NCBI RefSeq assembly: GCF_000472445.1
Contig: NZ_AXAJ01000002.1
Location: forward strand, 310,001-374,000
Length of the DNA: 64,000 bases
Direction: 5' to 3'
Source: Burkholderia sp. WSM2230
GTDB lineage: Bacteria; Pseudomonadota; Gammaproteobacteria; Burkholderiales; Burkholderiaceae
Under the pieces are notes generated by a model that was given only the letters and a program-made list of their open reading frames with translations, had not been told where the DNA came from and did not search any database. Shown one piece after another: positions 7,215-17,370 of this stretch (within the stretch, counting starts at the first letter, position 1; each line of letters begins with the position of its first letter). The translations under genes and the position numbers were made by a program.

Positions 7215-9629
7215 TTACGCTGCCTTTGTCTGCACTGTTGCTTTTGTCTTTCCCTGCGACGCACCGCCATGCGCAGGATGCGGTCCCGCTTCGGGAGCCG
7301 CGGCGTCGTCTGCCAGTTGAAGGAAGAGGATCGAAATCTGCGCGCCCTCGATCACATCGCCAGCTTTCATGCGATTGCGAATGTCGATGCGCGCGCCATG
7401 TTCGTCGACGATCTTCTTGACCATCGCAAGACCCAGGCCCGTGCCCTTGGCCTTGGTCGTCACGTAGGGTTCGAATGCACGCGTGAGAATGCGTGTGGGG
7501 AAACCCGGTCCGTTATCCGACACTGTCAGACGTACAGCGACGCGTGCCTTGCCTTCTGCGTCGGGGTCTCCGTATTCTACTGTCCTCGTCTCGAGCAGCA
7601 CACGCGGGCGTTCGACCTCGGCCACCGCGTCCTGAGCATTCTGCAGCAGGTTGTGGATCACCTGCCGCAACTGCGTCGCATCGCCACGAATTGCAGGCAG
7701 TTCCGACAGCTCGACCTGAATGGCGCCCTTGCCTTCTTCAATTCCGTAAAGCGTCAGGACTTCGCTCACGAGGTCGTTCAATTGCAGATGCGCGAGCACG
7801 GCGGGCGGCGTGCGCGCGTAGTCGCGGAAATTATCGACCATCTGCTTCATCGCGGCGACCTGGTTCACGATGGTGGTCGCGCCGCGCTTCAATACATCCG
7901 CATCCGACGGCGCGAGCTTGTCAGCGAGCTTCATCTGCAGACGCTCGGCCGAAAGCTGGATCGGCGTGAGCGGATTCTTGATCTCATGCGCGAGCCGCCG
8001 CGCGACCTCGCCCCATGCGACGGAGCGCTGCGCGGAGATCACGTCCGAGATGTCGTCGAACACCACCACATAGCCGGACGTCTGCATGTCCTGCGCGTCG
8101 CGATCGGTTGCGGACACGAGGCGTGCGCCGCGCACGAGCAACGTGAGCGGCTCCGATTCGCCCGGCACCTGAATCGAAAACTGCTGCTGCCAATGGCCGC
8201 CGTCGTCATGACCATCGCCGCTTGCGGCTTCGCGGTCGGCAAACGCCTTGCGCACCATGCCGCCGAATTCGCTCAGCACGCCGATCTGTTCGAGCGCCGA
8301 GCCGAGCACCTCCTGGAACTGCTGACGGAAGATGCGCTCGGCGCCGCGATTGGCCGTGGTGAGCCGGAACTGCCGGTCGAACACGAACACGCCCGCCGTG
8401 AGGTTCGCGAGAATGCTCTCCAGATACGCCTTCGAATGCTCGAGTGCAATGCGGTTGTTCTCGACCGCGGCACGCGCCTCGGACAACTGCCGCGTCATTG
8501 CATTGAACGACTGCGTGAGAAAGCCGAGTTCGTCGCGCGATTTGATTTCGCGCTTGGGCGTGTAGTCGCCCTCGGTAATTTCCTTGGTGCCCTGCGCGAG
8601 CAGGAACAGCGGCCGCGCGAGCTGATTGCCGAGCGCGAGCGCCAGCATCATTGCGATGAAGGTGGCGAGAAAGAGCGCGAGCGTGAGCGTGCCGATGTAC
8701 ATCTTGCGCAACCCCGTACGCCCGAGCGCTTTCTCCTGATACTCGCGATACGCGCGCTGCACAGCGTCGGCATTGCGTGCAAGCGATTGCGACACCGGCT
8801 GCGTGAGCTGCAGAAAACGCTCGGTGGGTTGCAGAAGCGCCGCGTTTGAATCGGGAATGCGCTGCACGACGCGCAGCCTTAGCGCGCCCTTGCTGCCGTG
8901 CACGCGAGGATCGCCGTCGATCTCGCCTTCGATCGCCGCATATCCGCGTCCGCGCGCCTGATCGATCATGAGCGGCGTGGGCAGATCGTTCGGCACGAGC
9001 GTCGCGTAATTGCCCGAGGCCTGTGCGACCACGTGCATGTCGGGCGTCGCGCCGGACATGCTGCGCGTGGGCTCGACGATCGTCGCGTCCTGCACGCCGA
9101 ACTGGTCGCGCAGACGCAGCAGCGTGAGCGTCGTGCCGGCCGCGTCAGCGCTCGCGAGCTGCTCGGACATCAGGCGCCCCTTGGTTTGCAGATCGGACAG
9201 CGACGTATCGAGCATGCTGCGCCCGAGGCTCAGACCCGACGTAAGCGCGGTTTCCACATTCACGTCGAACCACGATTCGATACTGCGCGAGACGAACTGA
9301 TACGAGACCACGTAGATGATGCCGCCCGGCACCACGCCCACCAGCGCCATGAAAAACGCGAGCTTGGCGAGCAACCGGGTGCCGAACTTACCCTTTCGCA
9401 ATCGCACGATGATGACGACGACGAGCGTGACCACCACGAGCAGAAAGATGATCGCGACAACCAGATTGGCCGCATACAGCCACTGGTAATAGCGGTCGAA
9501 GAATTCGGTGTTGGCGCTTGCCGCGGCGAGCAGCACGAGCAACAGCACAGCCGTCACGGCGACAGTGGTCACCAGCACGCGTGCGACGATGCTGCTGACG
9601 CTGGTGGCGGAGCGCACTTTATTTAGCAC
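7215..9629 (-). CDS. NtrY-like membrane sensor histidine kinase
   Basis: An 804-residue kinase. Two hydrophobic N-terminal segments and a third before a periplasmic sensor region (residues about 100-320) are followed by another membrane segment, HAMP (ALGNQLARPLFLLAQGTKEI), a PAS region, a dimerisation box with phospho-accepting H548 (RRLAHEIKNPLTPIQ) and an ATPase domain (NLLQNAQDAV, DNGPGFP, KGTGLGLAMVKKI). It phosphorylates the adjacent short NtrX-like regulator. The GTG start overlaps the DUF4390 gene by 11 bp. Confidence 0.93.
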   Translation of the reverse strand: MLNKVRSATSVSSIVARVLVTTVAVTAVLLLVLLAAASANTEFFDRYYQWLYAANLVVAIIFLLVVVTLVVVIIVRLRKGKFGTRLLAKLAFFMALVGVVPGGIIYVVSYQFVSRSIESWFDVNVETALTSGLSLGRSMLDTSLSDLQTKGRLMSEQLASADAAGTTLTLLRLRDQFGVQDATIVEPTRSMSGATPDMHVVAQASGNYATLVPNDLPTPLMIDQARGRGYAAIEGEIDGDPRVHGSKGALRLRVVQRIPDSNAALLQPTERFLQLTQPVSQSLARNADAVQRAYREYQEKALGRTGLRKMYIGTLTLALFLATFIAMMLALALGNQLARPLFLLAQGTKEITEGDYTPKREIKSRDELGFLTQSFNAMTRQLSEARAAVENNRIALEHSKAYLESILANLTAGVFVFDRQFRLTTANRGAERIFRQQFQEVLGSALEQIGVLSEFGGMVRKAFADREAASGDGHDDGGHWQQQFSIQVPGESEPLTLLVRGARLVSATDRDAQDMQTSGYVVVFDDISDVISAQRSVAWGEVARRLAHEIKNPLTPIQLSAERLQMKLADKLAPSDADVLKRGATTIVNQVAAMKQMVDNFRDYARTPPAVLAHLQLNDLVSEVLTLYGIEEGKGAIQVELSELPAIRGDATQLRQVIHNLLQNAQDAVAEVERPRVLLETRTVEYGDPDAEGKARVAVRLTVSDNGPGFPTRILTRAFEPYVTTKAKGTGLGLAMVKKIVDEHGARIDIRNRMKAGDVIEGAQISILFLQLADDAAAPEAGPHPAHGGASQGKTKATVQTKAA

Positions 9630-10218
9630 GTTCGGTCACCGTGAAGGTAAAGCGCTTCCATTCGGAAGCGAGGTTCCAGTCGCGGTTGTTCACCGCGTCG
9701 ATCTGGAACGGCTTGGGCATAAGCGCAACGTCGAGCTGCATGCGCACCGACGCGGTGTAGGTCTCGCCCACATGCACGTCGTTGCGCTCGATCACATGCC
9801 AAGACGACACATGCTTGATGACCGCGAGCGCGTCCTTCAACGTGGAGAAGCCAAGCTGCAAACCGCCGGACGACACACTCGACACACGATATTCACGCGT
9901 GAGCGGCTGAAATGACAGCCGCAGGCTCTGCGACACGTTGACCGGCTGTTCGTCGAACCAGTACCAGCGCGGCCGGCTCAGTTCGAAATCGGTCGTGAAG
10001 TAAAGCGGAATGCCCTTATTGACTGCGTCTTCGAGATTACTGTTCAACTCGAAGTCGAAACGCGCGTCGAGGCTCCAACCGGTGTTGTCGGCTTGCAGCG
10101 AAGCGCGCTGCACGGCGATCGAGTCGGCGCGCGCCGCGCCGGGTGCCGCAAGCCAGACGGCCAGCACGACCCAAAGCACGGCGGCGAGCCGAAGCGGGAA
10201 GAAGCGTTTGATGGTCAC
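9619..10218 (-). CDS. DUF4390 domain protein, exported
   Basis: A 199-residue protein with an N-terminal signal sequence (hydrophobic core, cleavage near ARA-DS) and a beta-rich domain recognisable as DUF4390 (DARFDFELN, IPLYFTTDFEL, PRWYWFDEQP, MPKPFQIDAV). It has no known activity. The GTG start overlaps the rsmB stop by 4 bp (GTGA) and its end overlaps the sensor kinase gene. Position suggests a periplasmic accessory to the kinase, which is inference. Confidence 0.88.
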   Translation of the reverse strand: MTIKRFFPLRLAAVLWVVLAVWLAAPGAARADSIAVQRASLQADNTGWSLDARFDFELNSNLEDAVNKGIPLYFTTDFELSRPRWYWFDEQPVNVSQSLRLSFQPLTREYRVSSVSSGGLQLGFSTLKDALAVIKHVSSWHVIERNDVHVGETYTASVRMQLDVALMPKPFQIDAVNNRDWNLASEWKRFTFTVTERAK

Positions 10219-11654
10219 CGTTTCTGAAAGCGCGCGTAGAAAAATCCGTCGTGGTCTGAGTTCGCGCCGGCGCTGATGTCAGCGAATTCTCCGGCATGAG
10301 AACCGGCCGATGTGTCGGCGGGCGCGCGGGCGACTGAAGGTAGAAGTTGCCCCGGCGCGTCCAATCGTACCGCATCCTGGCAGTTGTTTCCAAACCACTG
10401 CGCCTGCAACTCGCCTTCTTCGGGAAAGATCGAGCACGTAACGTAAAGCAACTCGCCGCCAGGTTTCACGAGCGGCCAAAGCGCGTCGAGAATGCGCCGC
10501 TGTTCGTCGACGAGCGCGGGAATGTCGGACGCGCGGCGCAACCAGCGAATGTCCGGATGGCGCCGCACGATGCCCGACGCCGAGCACGGCACGTCCGCAA
10601 GAATGCGATCGAAAGGCTGGTCGATGTCGTCGTGCCATTTGGACGGCGCGCCCGCGTCGCCGATTCGGACTTCTGCTTCGAGCTTGAGCCGCTGCAGGTT
10701 TTCGCCGATGCGCCGCGCGCGCGCCACGTCGCTTTCGAGCGCGACCAGTTGCAGGTTCGCGAGTTCGAGCAGATGTCCGGTCTTGCCGCCCGGCGCGGCG
10801 CACGCGTCGAGCACGCGCATGCCGTCACGCACGCCGAGCAGTTGCGCGGCGAGCTGCGCGCCCGCGTCCTGCACCGAGACCACGCCCTCGTTAAAGCCAG
10901 GAATACGATCGACAGGCATCGGCGCGGCGAGCTTGACCGCCTGATCGCCCACTTTGCTAGCGGCGATGTGATGCTGCTCGAGGACTTGCAGATAGGCTTC
11001 GACAGTCGAATGACGCGCGTTCACGCGCAGTGTCAACGGACCTTGCGTGTTGCCGGCCGCGAGCACGTCTTGCCATGCTTCGGGCCATGCGCGTCTCACC
11101 GCGTCGATCCACCACGTCGGGTAATTCCAGCGCGCCACTTCGTCGGCTTGTGCTTCTGTCAGCAGCAGGTCGCGCTCGCGTAGGAAGTTGCGCAGCACCG
11201 CGTTGACAAGCCCCTTCGCAAACGCGAATTCACGACGTGCCGCAATCGCCCTGACCGCCTGGTCGACGACCGTGAACGGGGTATAGGCCGCGCTCGCTTC
11301 GTCGTCGATCAGGAGCGCAAGGGCGCAGGCCAGCACATGGCCGACATGGGGCGGCGGCGCTTTCTTGACGAGCCGCGCGATCAGCCACTCGGCCGTGCCG
11401 AGACGCCGCATCGTTCGATAAGCGATGTCCTGCACCGCACCGCGCGCAGCAGCGGCGCTGCCCTCCGGCGCGGACACGAAAACGGATTGCAGCGCTGCCG
11501 GCAAAGCCGCGCCGAGGCGCACGGCGCCGACCGCTTGCGCGGCGCAATCGAGCGCGAAGCCGAGCGACTCCGGCGCGAGATGCAGCACGGACAAGCGGGA
11601 CTCGCGCGGACGCGCCGACGAAGAAGCAGAACGCGAAGAAGGCTTTGGGATCAT
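10215..11654 (-). CDS. rsmB: 16S rRNA (cytosine-967-C5)-methyltransferase RsmB
   Basis: A 479-residue enzyme. An N-terminal NusB-like RNA-binding domain (residues about 25-180, VLHLAPESLG...FVNAVLRNFLRE-type helices) precedes a SAM-dependent Rossmann domain with VLDACAAPGGKTGHLLEL, the motif IV DVPCSASG and the catalytic-cysteine motif VTCSIFPEE. The start MIPKPSSRS at 11654 is preferred over an upstream frame that is not family-like. It is the first gene of the rsmB-DUF4390-kinase-regulator operon. Confidence 0.95.
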   Translation of the reverse strand: MIPKPSSRSASSSARPRESRLSVLHLAPESLGFALDCAAQAVGAVRLGAALPAALQSVFVSAPEGSAAAARGAVQDIAYRTMRRLGTAEWLIARLVKKAPPPHVGHVLACALALLIDDEASAAYTPFTVVDQAVRAIAARREFAFAKGLVNAVLRNFLRERDLLLTEAQADEVARWNYPTWWIDAVRRAWPEAWQDVLAAGNTQGPLTLRVNARHSTVEAYLQVLEQHHIAASKVGDQAVKLAAPMPVDRIPGFNEGVVSVQDAGAQLAAQLLGVRDGMRVLDACAAPGGKTGHLLELANLQLVALESDVARARRIGENLQRLKLEAEVRIGDAGAPSKWHDDIDQPFDRILADVPCSASGIVRRHPDIRWLRRASDIPALVDEQRRILDALWPLVKPGGELLYVTCSIFPEEGELQAQWFGNNCQDAVRLDAPGQLLPSVARAPADTSAGSHAGEFADISAGANSDHDGFFYARFQKR

Positions 11655-11774
11655 GGGAAGACTAAGGCAGGCCGCGCGGTAGGCGCGGCACAATGAACGC
11701 ACATTGTAGCGTGGCGCGGCTCGCGGCTCGCGGACCGCCAGGCGGCGTCGGCGGAGCGCAGGGCCGCCTTCAGC

Positions 11775-11804
11775 AAACAAAAAGGCGAGTCCGAAGACCC
11801 GCCT
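11775..11804 (-). terminator. Intrinsic terminator of htpX
   Basis: On the minus strand AGGCGGGTC and GACTCGCCT pair fully (one G-U) around a TTCG tetraloop and are followed by TTTTTG. Confidence 0.88.
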
Positions 11805-11845
11805 ATCTCTTTGTCAGACCGCGCGTCAAACGGCGCGCACGGCTT

Positions 11846-12703
11846 TTATTCGAAGCGCCCGGTGCGGGCCATCTCCATCAGACGCGCGATGCGTTCCTCT
11901 GTCGCCGGGTGCGTAGAGAACAGATTCGCGATGCCGCCGCCCGCCAGCGGGTTCATGATCATCATCTGCGCGGTGGCCGGATGCTGCTCGGCCGCGGGGA
12001 ACGGAATGCCGCTCGCGTAACGATGAATCTTGTCGAGCGCCGAAGCGAGCGCTTGCGGGTCGCCGGAAATCTGCGCGCCGCCGCGGTCCGCCTCGAATTC
12101 ACGCGCGCGCGAAATCGCCATCTGGATCAGCGCGCCGGCAATAGGCGCTAGCAGCGCGACTGCAATGCCGGCGATCGGGTTCGTGGGACGCCCGTTTTCG
12201 TCGCGGCCGCCAAAGAACATCGCGAAGTTCGCGAGCGCGGAAATCGCGCCGGCCATGGTGGCCGAAATGGTCGAGATGAGAATGTCGCGATGTTTCACGT
12301 GCGCGAGTTCGTGCGCCATCACGCCCCGCATTTCGCGCTCGGACAGCACACGCAGAATACCGGTGGTCGCTGCAACCGCCGCATGCTCCGGGTTGCGGCC
12401 GGTGGCGAATGCGTTCGGCGCGTCTTCGTTGATCAGGTAGACGCGCGGCATCGGCAAGCCGGCGCCCGTGGAGAGTTCACGCACCATGCGGTAGAACTGC
12501 GGCGCGCTGGTTTCGTCGACTTCCTGCGCGTTGTACATGCGCAGCACCATCTTGTCCGAGAACCAGTACGAGAAAAAATTCATGCCGAGCGCAATGACGA
12601 GCGCGATCGTCATGCCGCGCGACCCGCCTATCATTCCGCCGATCACGATGAAAAGGGCCGTGATCGCGGCCATCAACATCGCGGTTTTGACCCAATTGAA
12701 CAT
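11846..12703 (-). CDS. htpX: Membrane zinc metalloprotease HtpX
   Basis: A 285-residue M48 peptidase in the inner membrane that degrades misfolded membrane proteins. It has two N-terminal transmembrane helices, the zinc site [10 protein letters not shown] with the third ligand in [11 protein letters not shown], and two central hydrophobic helices. The start at 12703 has AAGGAG 8 nt upstream and gives the canonical [10 protein letters not shown]. Confidence 0.96.
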   Translation of the reverse strand: MFNWVKTAMLMAAITALFIVIGGMIGGSRGMTIALVIALGMNFFSYWFSDKMVLRMYNAQEVDETSAPQFYRMVRELSTGAGLPMPRVYLINEDAPNAFATGRNPEHAAVAATTGILRVLSEREMRGVMAHELAHVKHRDILISTISATMAGAISALANFAMFFGGRDENGRPTNPIAGIAVALLAPIAGALIQMAISRAREFEADRGGAQISGDPQALASALDKIHRYASGIPFPAAEQHPATAQMMIMNPLAGGGIANLFSTHPATEERIARLMEMARTGRFE

Positions 12704-12807
12704 GTCTGCAACTCCTTGCCCTAACGCCAGGTTCATATCCGTGCCGCATCATTGCGGCGCCTGATTGTAAGCGAAATGTTAGATATGGACGCGCGCGGAA
12801 AATTCAA

Positions 12808-13449
12808 TCATCTCGATGCAGTGGCGAGCTTGATGCCCAGGCCGACAAAGGCGCTGCCGACGCCGCGGTCGAGCCACTTCTTCACCGAAGGCTTGCCCGA
12901 GAAGCGCTGCGTCACGCTGCCGGCGACCCACGCGACAAAGCTGTTCCACAGCATGCTCATCACCACGAACACTGCGCCGAGCGTGAGAAAGGCGAGCGCC
13001 TTCTGCTCGGTGCCGGCGGCAACGAACTGCGGGAAGAACGACACGAAGAAAAGCACGACCTTCGGATTCAGCACGTTGGTCCAGAAGCCTTGCAGGAACA
13101 GCTGACGCAGCGACTTCGGCGCGCCGGCCGCGCGCGCTGCGCCGCGGGCCTCGTCCACGGCGGGCCTGGCGAAAATGAGGCGCACGCCCAGATAGATCAG
13201 ATAGATCGCGCCGACAAACTTGATGACGGTGAACGCGGTAGCCGACGCGGCGAGCAGCGCCGTCAGGCCAAACGCGCACGCGAGCGAGTGCACGCAGCAG
13301 CCAGCCGAAATGCCCAGCGCGGACATGAGCCCCGCTCCTCGGCCCTGCGCGACGCTGCGCCCGACGATATAAGCCGTATCCGGCCCCGGCGTGACGTTCA
13401 GCAAGAAAACGGCGATGACGAAAAACTCGAAATGGGTGATGCCGAACAT
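12808..13449 (-). CDS. LysE/RhtB family amino-acid exporter
   Basis: A 213-residue integral membrane protein with about six helices and the family opening FLLNVTPGPDTAYIVGRS, then GISAGCCVHSLACAFG and NPKVVLFFVSFFPQF. It likely exports amino acids such as threonine or homoserine lactone; the substrate cannot be told. The start has GAGG upstream. It lies between fmt and htpX on the same strand, about 110 bp from each. Confidence 0.92.
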   Translation of the reverse strand: MFGITHFEFFVIAVFLLNVTPGPDTAYIVGRSVAQGRGAGLMSALGISAGCCVHSLACAFGLTALLAASATAFTVIKFVGAIYLIYLGVRLIFARPAVDEARGAARAAGAPKSLRQLFLQGFWTNVLNPKVVLFFVSFFPQFVAAGTEQKALAFLTLGAVFVVMSMLWNSFVAWVAGSVTQRFSGKPSVKKWLDRGVGSAFVGLGIKLATASR

Positions 13450-13562
13450 GGGAATCCTCGGAAACTGATCCTCTGCAACAACGATTCTAACGCGCGGCGA
13501 GCGCCCGGCGGTGCCGCTTGCCGTCGGCCGAACGGACGATGGCAAGGCGCAGCCGCGCCGTG

Positions 13563-14549
13563 TTAATTCGCTTCGGGAAGCTCGAAACGCTGACCCGTAG
13601 CCAGCGCAAAGCCGGCCAGGAATTCGCGCACCGGCAGGCGCTTGCCGCCGGGTTTTTGCAATTGCGTGAGACGCAGTGCGCCTTCGCCACAGGCCACGAC
13701 TACGCCTTCGGGGGAAACATCGGTGATCGTGCCGGGCGCCGCGTGGCTCGGGGCGTCTTCGGCGGCGGCCGCCCAGATCTTGATCGAGGTGCCGTCTTCG
13801 AGCGTGGCCACGCCGCCCGGGAACGGGTCGAACGCGCGCACCTGGCGGGCGAGCGCCACAGCCGGGCGACGCCAGTTGAGAGCGGCCTCGTGCTTGCCGA
13901 TCTTTTCCGCGTAAGTCACGCCGTCGGCGGGTTGCGGCGTGGATGCCAGCTTGCCGCTCTTCTCCAGTTCCATCAGGGCCTCGACGATCAGCTTCGCGCC
14001 GGCTTGCGCAAGGCGGTCGTGCAAGGTGGCGGTGGTGTCGTCGGCGGAAATTGGGGTGCGCGTTTCGGAGATCATCGCGCCGGTGTCGAGGCCGGCGTCC
14101 ATCTGCATGAGCGTGATGCCGGTTTCGGCGTCGCCCGCCTCGATCGCGCGATGAATCGGCGCGGCGCCGCGCCAGCGCGGCAGCAGCGACGCGTGAATAT
14201 TAATGCAGCCGAACGGCGCGATATCGAGCACTTCCTGCGGCAGGATCAGGCCGTAGGCGGCCACCACCATTACGTCGTGCGGCGTGGCGCGCAACTGCTC
14301 GATGGCGGCCGCGGCCTCGGCCGGATACTTGCCGGCCAGGCGCAGCGACGGCGGTTGCGCGAGCGCGAGCCCGTGCTCGACGGCGTAACGCTTGACGGGA
14401 CTCGCCTGCAATTTCATGCCGCGACCCGCCGGCCGATCCGGCTGGGTGAGCACGAGCGGCACCGGAAAACCGGCACCGTGGATGGCGGCGAGCGCCGCCG
14501 AAGCGAATTCCGGCGTACCGGCGAAGACAACGCGCAACGAATGACTCAT
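13563..14549 (-). CDS. fmt: Methionyl-tRNA formyltransferase
   Basis: A 328-residue enzyme that formylates initiator Met-tRNA. Motifs are [30 protein letters not shown], the catalytic-site [20 protein letters not shown] with [12 protein letters not shown], and a C-terminal OB-fold domain. It is encoded 37 bp downstream of def, the enzyme that later removes the formyl group; this pairing is general in bacteria. Confidence 0.97.
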   Translation of the reverse strand: MSHSLRVVFAGTPEFASAALAAIHGAGFPVPLVLTQPDRPAGRGMKLQASPVKRYAVEHGLALAQPPSLRLAGKYPAEAAAAIEQLRATPHDVMVVAAYGLILPQEVLDIAPFGCINIHASLLPRWRGAAPIHRAIEAGDAETGITLMQMDAGLDTGAMISETRTPISADDTTATLHDRLAQAGAKLIVEALMELEKSGKLASTPQPADGVTYAEKIGKHEAALNWRRPAVALARQVRAFDPFPGGVATLEDGTSIKIWAAAAEDAPSHAAPGTITDVSPEGVVVACGEGALRLTQLQKPGGKRLPVREFLAGFALATGQRFELPEAN

Positions 14550-14586
14550 GAGCGGGGAAGCAGGCGGGTAGCGGAACGGGCGCGCA

Positions 14587-15090
14587 TTACATCGCGTGGG
14601 CGAGTTTCTTCATCTTGCTTTTGATGCGCGTCTGCTTCAGCGGCGACAGATATTCGACGAACACGCGGCCCATCAGGTGATCCATTTCGTGCTGAATGCA
14701 CACTGCGAGAAGCCCTTCACAGTCCATCTCGAACGTTTCGCCCTTCTCGTTCAGCGCCCGCACGCGCACTTTCTCCGCGCGCTCGACGTTGTCGTAAATG
14801 CCCGGCACGGACAGACAGCCCTCCTCCGAGAGCTTTTTCTCGTCGCTCGACCAGACAATTTCCGGATTGATGAACGCGAGCAACTGATCGTGCGTGTCCG
14901 AGACGTCGATCACGATCACGCGCTCGTGCACGTCGACCTGGGTGGCCGCGAGGCCCACGCCCGGCGCGGCGTACATGGTTTCGGCCATATCCGCGACGAG
15001 GCGGCGGATACGGTCGTTGACCTCTTCCACCGGCTTCGCAACCTTGTGCAGCCGTTTGTCCGGGTAATTGAGGATGTTCAGTAAAGCCAT
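14587..15090 (-). CDS. def: Peptide deformylase
   Basis: A 167-residue Fe/Zn hydrolase removing N-formyl from nascent proteins. All three motifs are present: [15 protein letters not shown] (metal Cys) and HEMDHL (metal His pair with catalytic Glu). The start [14 protein letters not shown] is the canonical N-terminus; an upstream in-frame extension is non-homologous. It is transcribed divergently from dprA and leads the def-fmt unit. Confidence 0.97.
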   Translation of the reverse strand: MALLNILNYPDKRLHKVAKPVEEVNDRIRRLVADMAETMYAAPGVGLAATQVDVHERVIVIDVSDTHDQLLAFINPEIVWSSDEKKLSEEGCLSVPGIYDNVERAEKVRVRALNEKGETFEMDCEGLLAVCIQHEMDHLMGRVFVEYLSPLKQTRIKSKMKKLAHAM

Positions 15091-15334
15091 GATTTCGAGT
15101 GTGAATTTCGGCGCCGCTGACCGTGGGAAGGCTCGCGTTGGCCATTCGGCCAGGTTGTGGGCCCGTCGCAATACGCACACGATAGATGGTGTCGAACCGG
15201 TTCGATTCAACGCGCCACACGCGCTAGACGACGAGCCCGCGCGGGTGGGCGCGGCGCTGCAGTTATTTCGGATGATGAAAATTTTAGCATGGCGCCCGCC
15301 TGCCCGCTGGCCCCTGCACGAGGATCGACCCACA

Positions 15335-16597
15335 ATGCACAGCTTGCCTTCGACGGAAACTGAACTCGCCGCGTGGCTGCGGCTCTCTCTCGCGCCGGGA
15401 CTCAAACCCGCGGCGTTGCGCCTGTTGCTGAGTGCCTTCGGCCTTCCGGAGGCGATTCTTCAGCAGCAGCCCGAAACGCTCGCCGCGATTGCCGGCGAGG
15501 CTGCGGCACGCGCGGCGCTGGCTCCGACGGGCCCCGAATTCGACGCCCAACTGGACGCGGCGATTGCCTGGCGTGAGCTGCCCGGCAACCAGATCGTCAC
15601 GCTCGACGACCCGGCCTACCCGCCGGCGCTCCTCACCATGCCCGATCCGCCGCCGCTGCTATATATAAAGGGACGGCTGGACTTGCTGCATACACGCGCG
15701 GTCGCGCTAGTGGGCAGCCGCAGCGCCACGCCGCAAGGCATGGAAGACGCTGAACGCTTCGCGCGGACGATTTCGGCGGCGGGCGTGACCGTCGTGTCCG
15801 GGCTTGCCCAAGGGATCGACGGCGCGGCGCATCGGGGCGGGCTCGACGGAATTGGAAGCACCGTCGCGGTGATCGGCACCGGCGCGGATCTGGTCTATCC
15901 CTCCGCGCATCATGCGCTGGCGAGGCAAATTGCCGTGCAAGGCGCGATTCTGTCGGAGTGGCCGCTCGGCACGCCGGCGCGCGCCGCCAACTTCCCCCAG
16001 CGCAACCGGCTGATCGCGGGACTCGTGAGCGGCGTGCTGATTGTCGAGGCGGCCATGCGCTCGGGCTCGCTCATCACCGCGCGGCTTGCCAACGAGATGG
16101 GCCGCGATATCTTCGCGTTGCCCGGCTCCATTCACGCGCCACTGTCGCGCGGGTGTCATCGGATGATCAAGCAGGGCGCAAAGCTCGTGGAGACGCCTGA
16201 CGAGGTGCTCGATGAATTGGGGTTCGCGAGGGCCGCGCCGGTTGCCTCTCCCCTTGCCGCGGGCATCCACGTTCAGCGCGGCGCGACGTGCACGTTCGCC
16301 GATGCCGCGGCTGGCTGCACGCCAGGTGACTCGTCGAATAGCCGCGAACCGGCGAACGCGGCGCAGCCAGGGCCCGCAAACACTGAAGCGCGCCGCTCGA
16401 ATGCAATCGTTCCGTCCGACCCCGACGCGGAGCGGCTCCTCGCCGCGCTCGGGCACGCCCCGACGAGTCTTGAAATTCTCGCCACGCGCACCGAGATGGA
16501 CTACGCCGCCTTGCAGGCCACGCTGCTGCAACTGGAACTCGCCGGCCACGTCAGCGCGCTGCCCGGCGGCCGCTACACGCGGGCAAGCCACGGCTAG
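15335..16597 (+). CDS. dprA: DNA-processing protein DprA
   Basis: A 420-residue protein that binds incoming single-stranded DNA and loads RecA during natural transformation. It has an N-terminal SAM-like region, the Rossmann fold with [52 protein letters not shown] and [12 protein letters not shown], and a C-terminal winged helix ([15 protein letters not shown]). Between these is a roughly 60-residue Ala/Ser-rich linker that is not conserved. GAGG lies upstream of the ATG. Confidence 0.95.
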   Translation: MHSLPSTETELAAWLRLSLAPGLKPAALRLLLSAFGLPEAILQQQPETLAAIAGEAAARAALAPTGPEFDAQLDAAIAWRELPGNQIVTLDDPAYPPALLTMPDPPPLLYIKGRLDLLHTRAVALVGSRSATPQGMEDAERFARTISAAGVTVVSGLAQGIDGAAHRGGLDGIGSTVAVIGTGADLVYPSAHHALARQIAVQGAILSEWPLGTPARAANFPQRNRLIAGLVSGVLIVEAAMRSGSLITARLANEMGRDIFALPGSIHAPLSRGCHRMIKQGAKLVETPDEVLDELGFARAAPVASPLAAGIHVQRGATCTFADAAAGCTPGDSSNSREPANAAQPGPANTEARRSNAIVPSDPDAERLLAALGHAPTSLEILATRTEMDYAALQATLLQLELAGHVSALPGGRYTRASHG

Positions 16598-16697
16598 GCC
16601 GCGAATCGGCTAGACACGCTCGCCGCTCGGACACCCTGCGCGATCGGCCGTGCTACATTCGCGCCAAAGCATTCGACCAAGCACTTGAGGAACCACC

Positions 16698-17075
16698 ATG
16701 CCCGCGCTGAATCTCGACACCGACCAGGACCGGATAGCCGAGCGCGTCAACGAACCCGACACGCTGTTCGTCGCCTGCCTGTGCGCGGAGTGGTGCGGAA
16801 CCTGTCGCGAGTACCGCGAGGCGTTCGACAAGCTGGCCGAGCGGCATCCGGAGATCTGTTTCGCATGGATCGACATCGAGACGCATGCGGATCGATTCGA
16901 TGATCTTGATGTCGAGAATTTTCCGACCATTCTGATCGAAGACTCAGTAACGACACGCTTCTTCGGCACCGTTTTGCCTCAGGCAGCGATTGTCGAGCGG
17001 ATGTTGTCGGACCTGACCGCGCTGCCGGGCGTGGTCGGCGCACCCAAGCTGCGGCCCGCGCTGGCGGCCGTCTGA
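16698..17075 (+). CDS. Thioredoxin-like protein with WCGTC motif
   Basis: A 125-residue cytoplasmic thioredoxin-fold protein. The CXXC motif is WCGTC, at about residues 32-36 (CAEWCGTCREYREAF), followed by the cis-proline region VENFPTILIED. Short length and no signal peptide indicate a soluble thiol-disulfide reductase-like protein. GAGGAAC lies upstream of the ATG. It sits between dprA and topB with no obvious functional link. Confidence 0.88.
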   Translation: MPALNLDTDQDRIAERVNEPDTLFVACLCAEWCGTCREYREAFDKLAERHPEICFAWIDIETHADRFDDLDVENFPTILIEDSVTTRFFGTVLPQAAIVERMLSDLTALPGVVGAPKLRPALAAV

Positions 17076-17241
17076 AGGCAATCTGAGGGCAATCCGAACG
17101 CGAGCCGCGCGGCTCGTCCGACAATCCGGAGCAGCGCGCCGGAGCCTCGGCAGCACGACGGTTGCGACCGGCGCAGCGCGCGTTTGCCGCAGCTTGCCCA
17201 ATTGCTGAGCGCGCAATTATGATGGCGCGCTTTTATGTCAG

Positions 17242-17274
17242 TTGACACGCCGCTTTCCCGCCGTGTGCTATAAA
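17242..17274 (+). promoter_or_regulatory. Possible topB promoter
   Basis: TTGACA at 17242-17247 is a perfect -35 hexamer. TATAAA begins 21 bp downstream and an 18-bp-spaced alternative is TGCTAT. Neither -10 is ideal, so this is a weak call. Otherwise the 295 bp before topB hold nothing recognisable. Confidence 0.35.
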
Positions 17275-17370
17275 GCGGTCGTTAATGGGTAGCAAGGTCG
17301 CAAACGAGGGTCGCGCCGACTGGGCGCGCTCAAGGCCACCAACCCGGATATACCAACCTCACATCGAGTC

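Noticed and set aside
6474..8849. A 791-codon plus-strand frame opposite the regulator and kinase genes
   Set aside because: It is antisense to two clearly homologous genes; long mirror frames are expected at this GC content, and the translation is Arg/His-rich with no family features.
12288..12310. Half of a parS-like site (GTTTCACGTG) inside htpX
   Set aside because: The other half-site is not matched, so it is not a palindromic parS.
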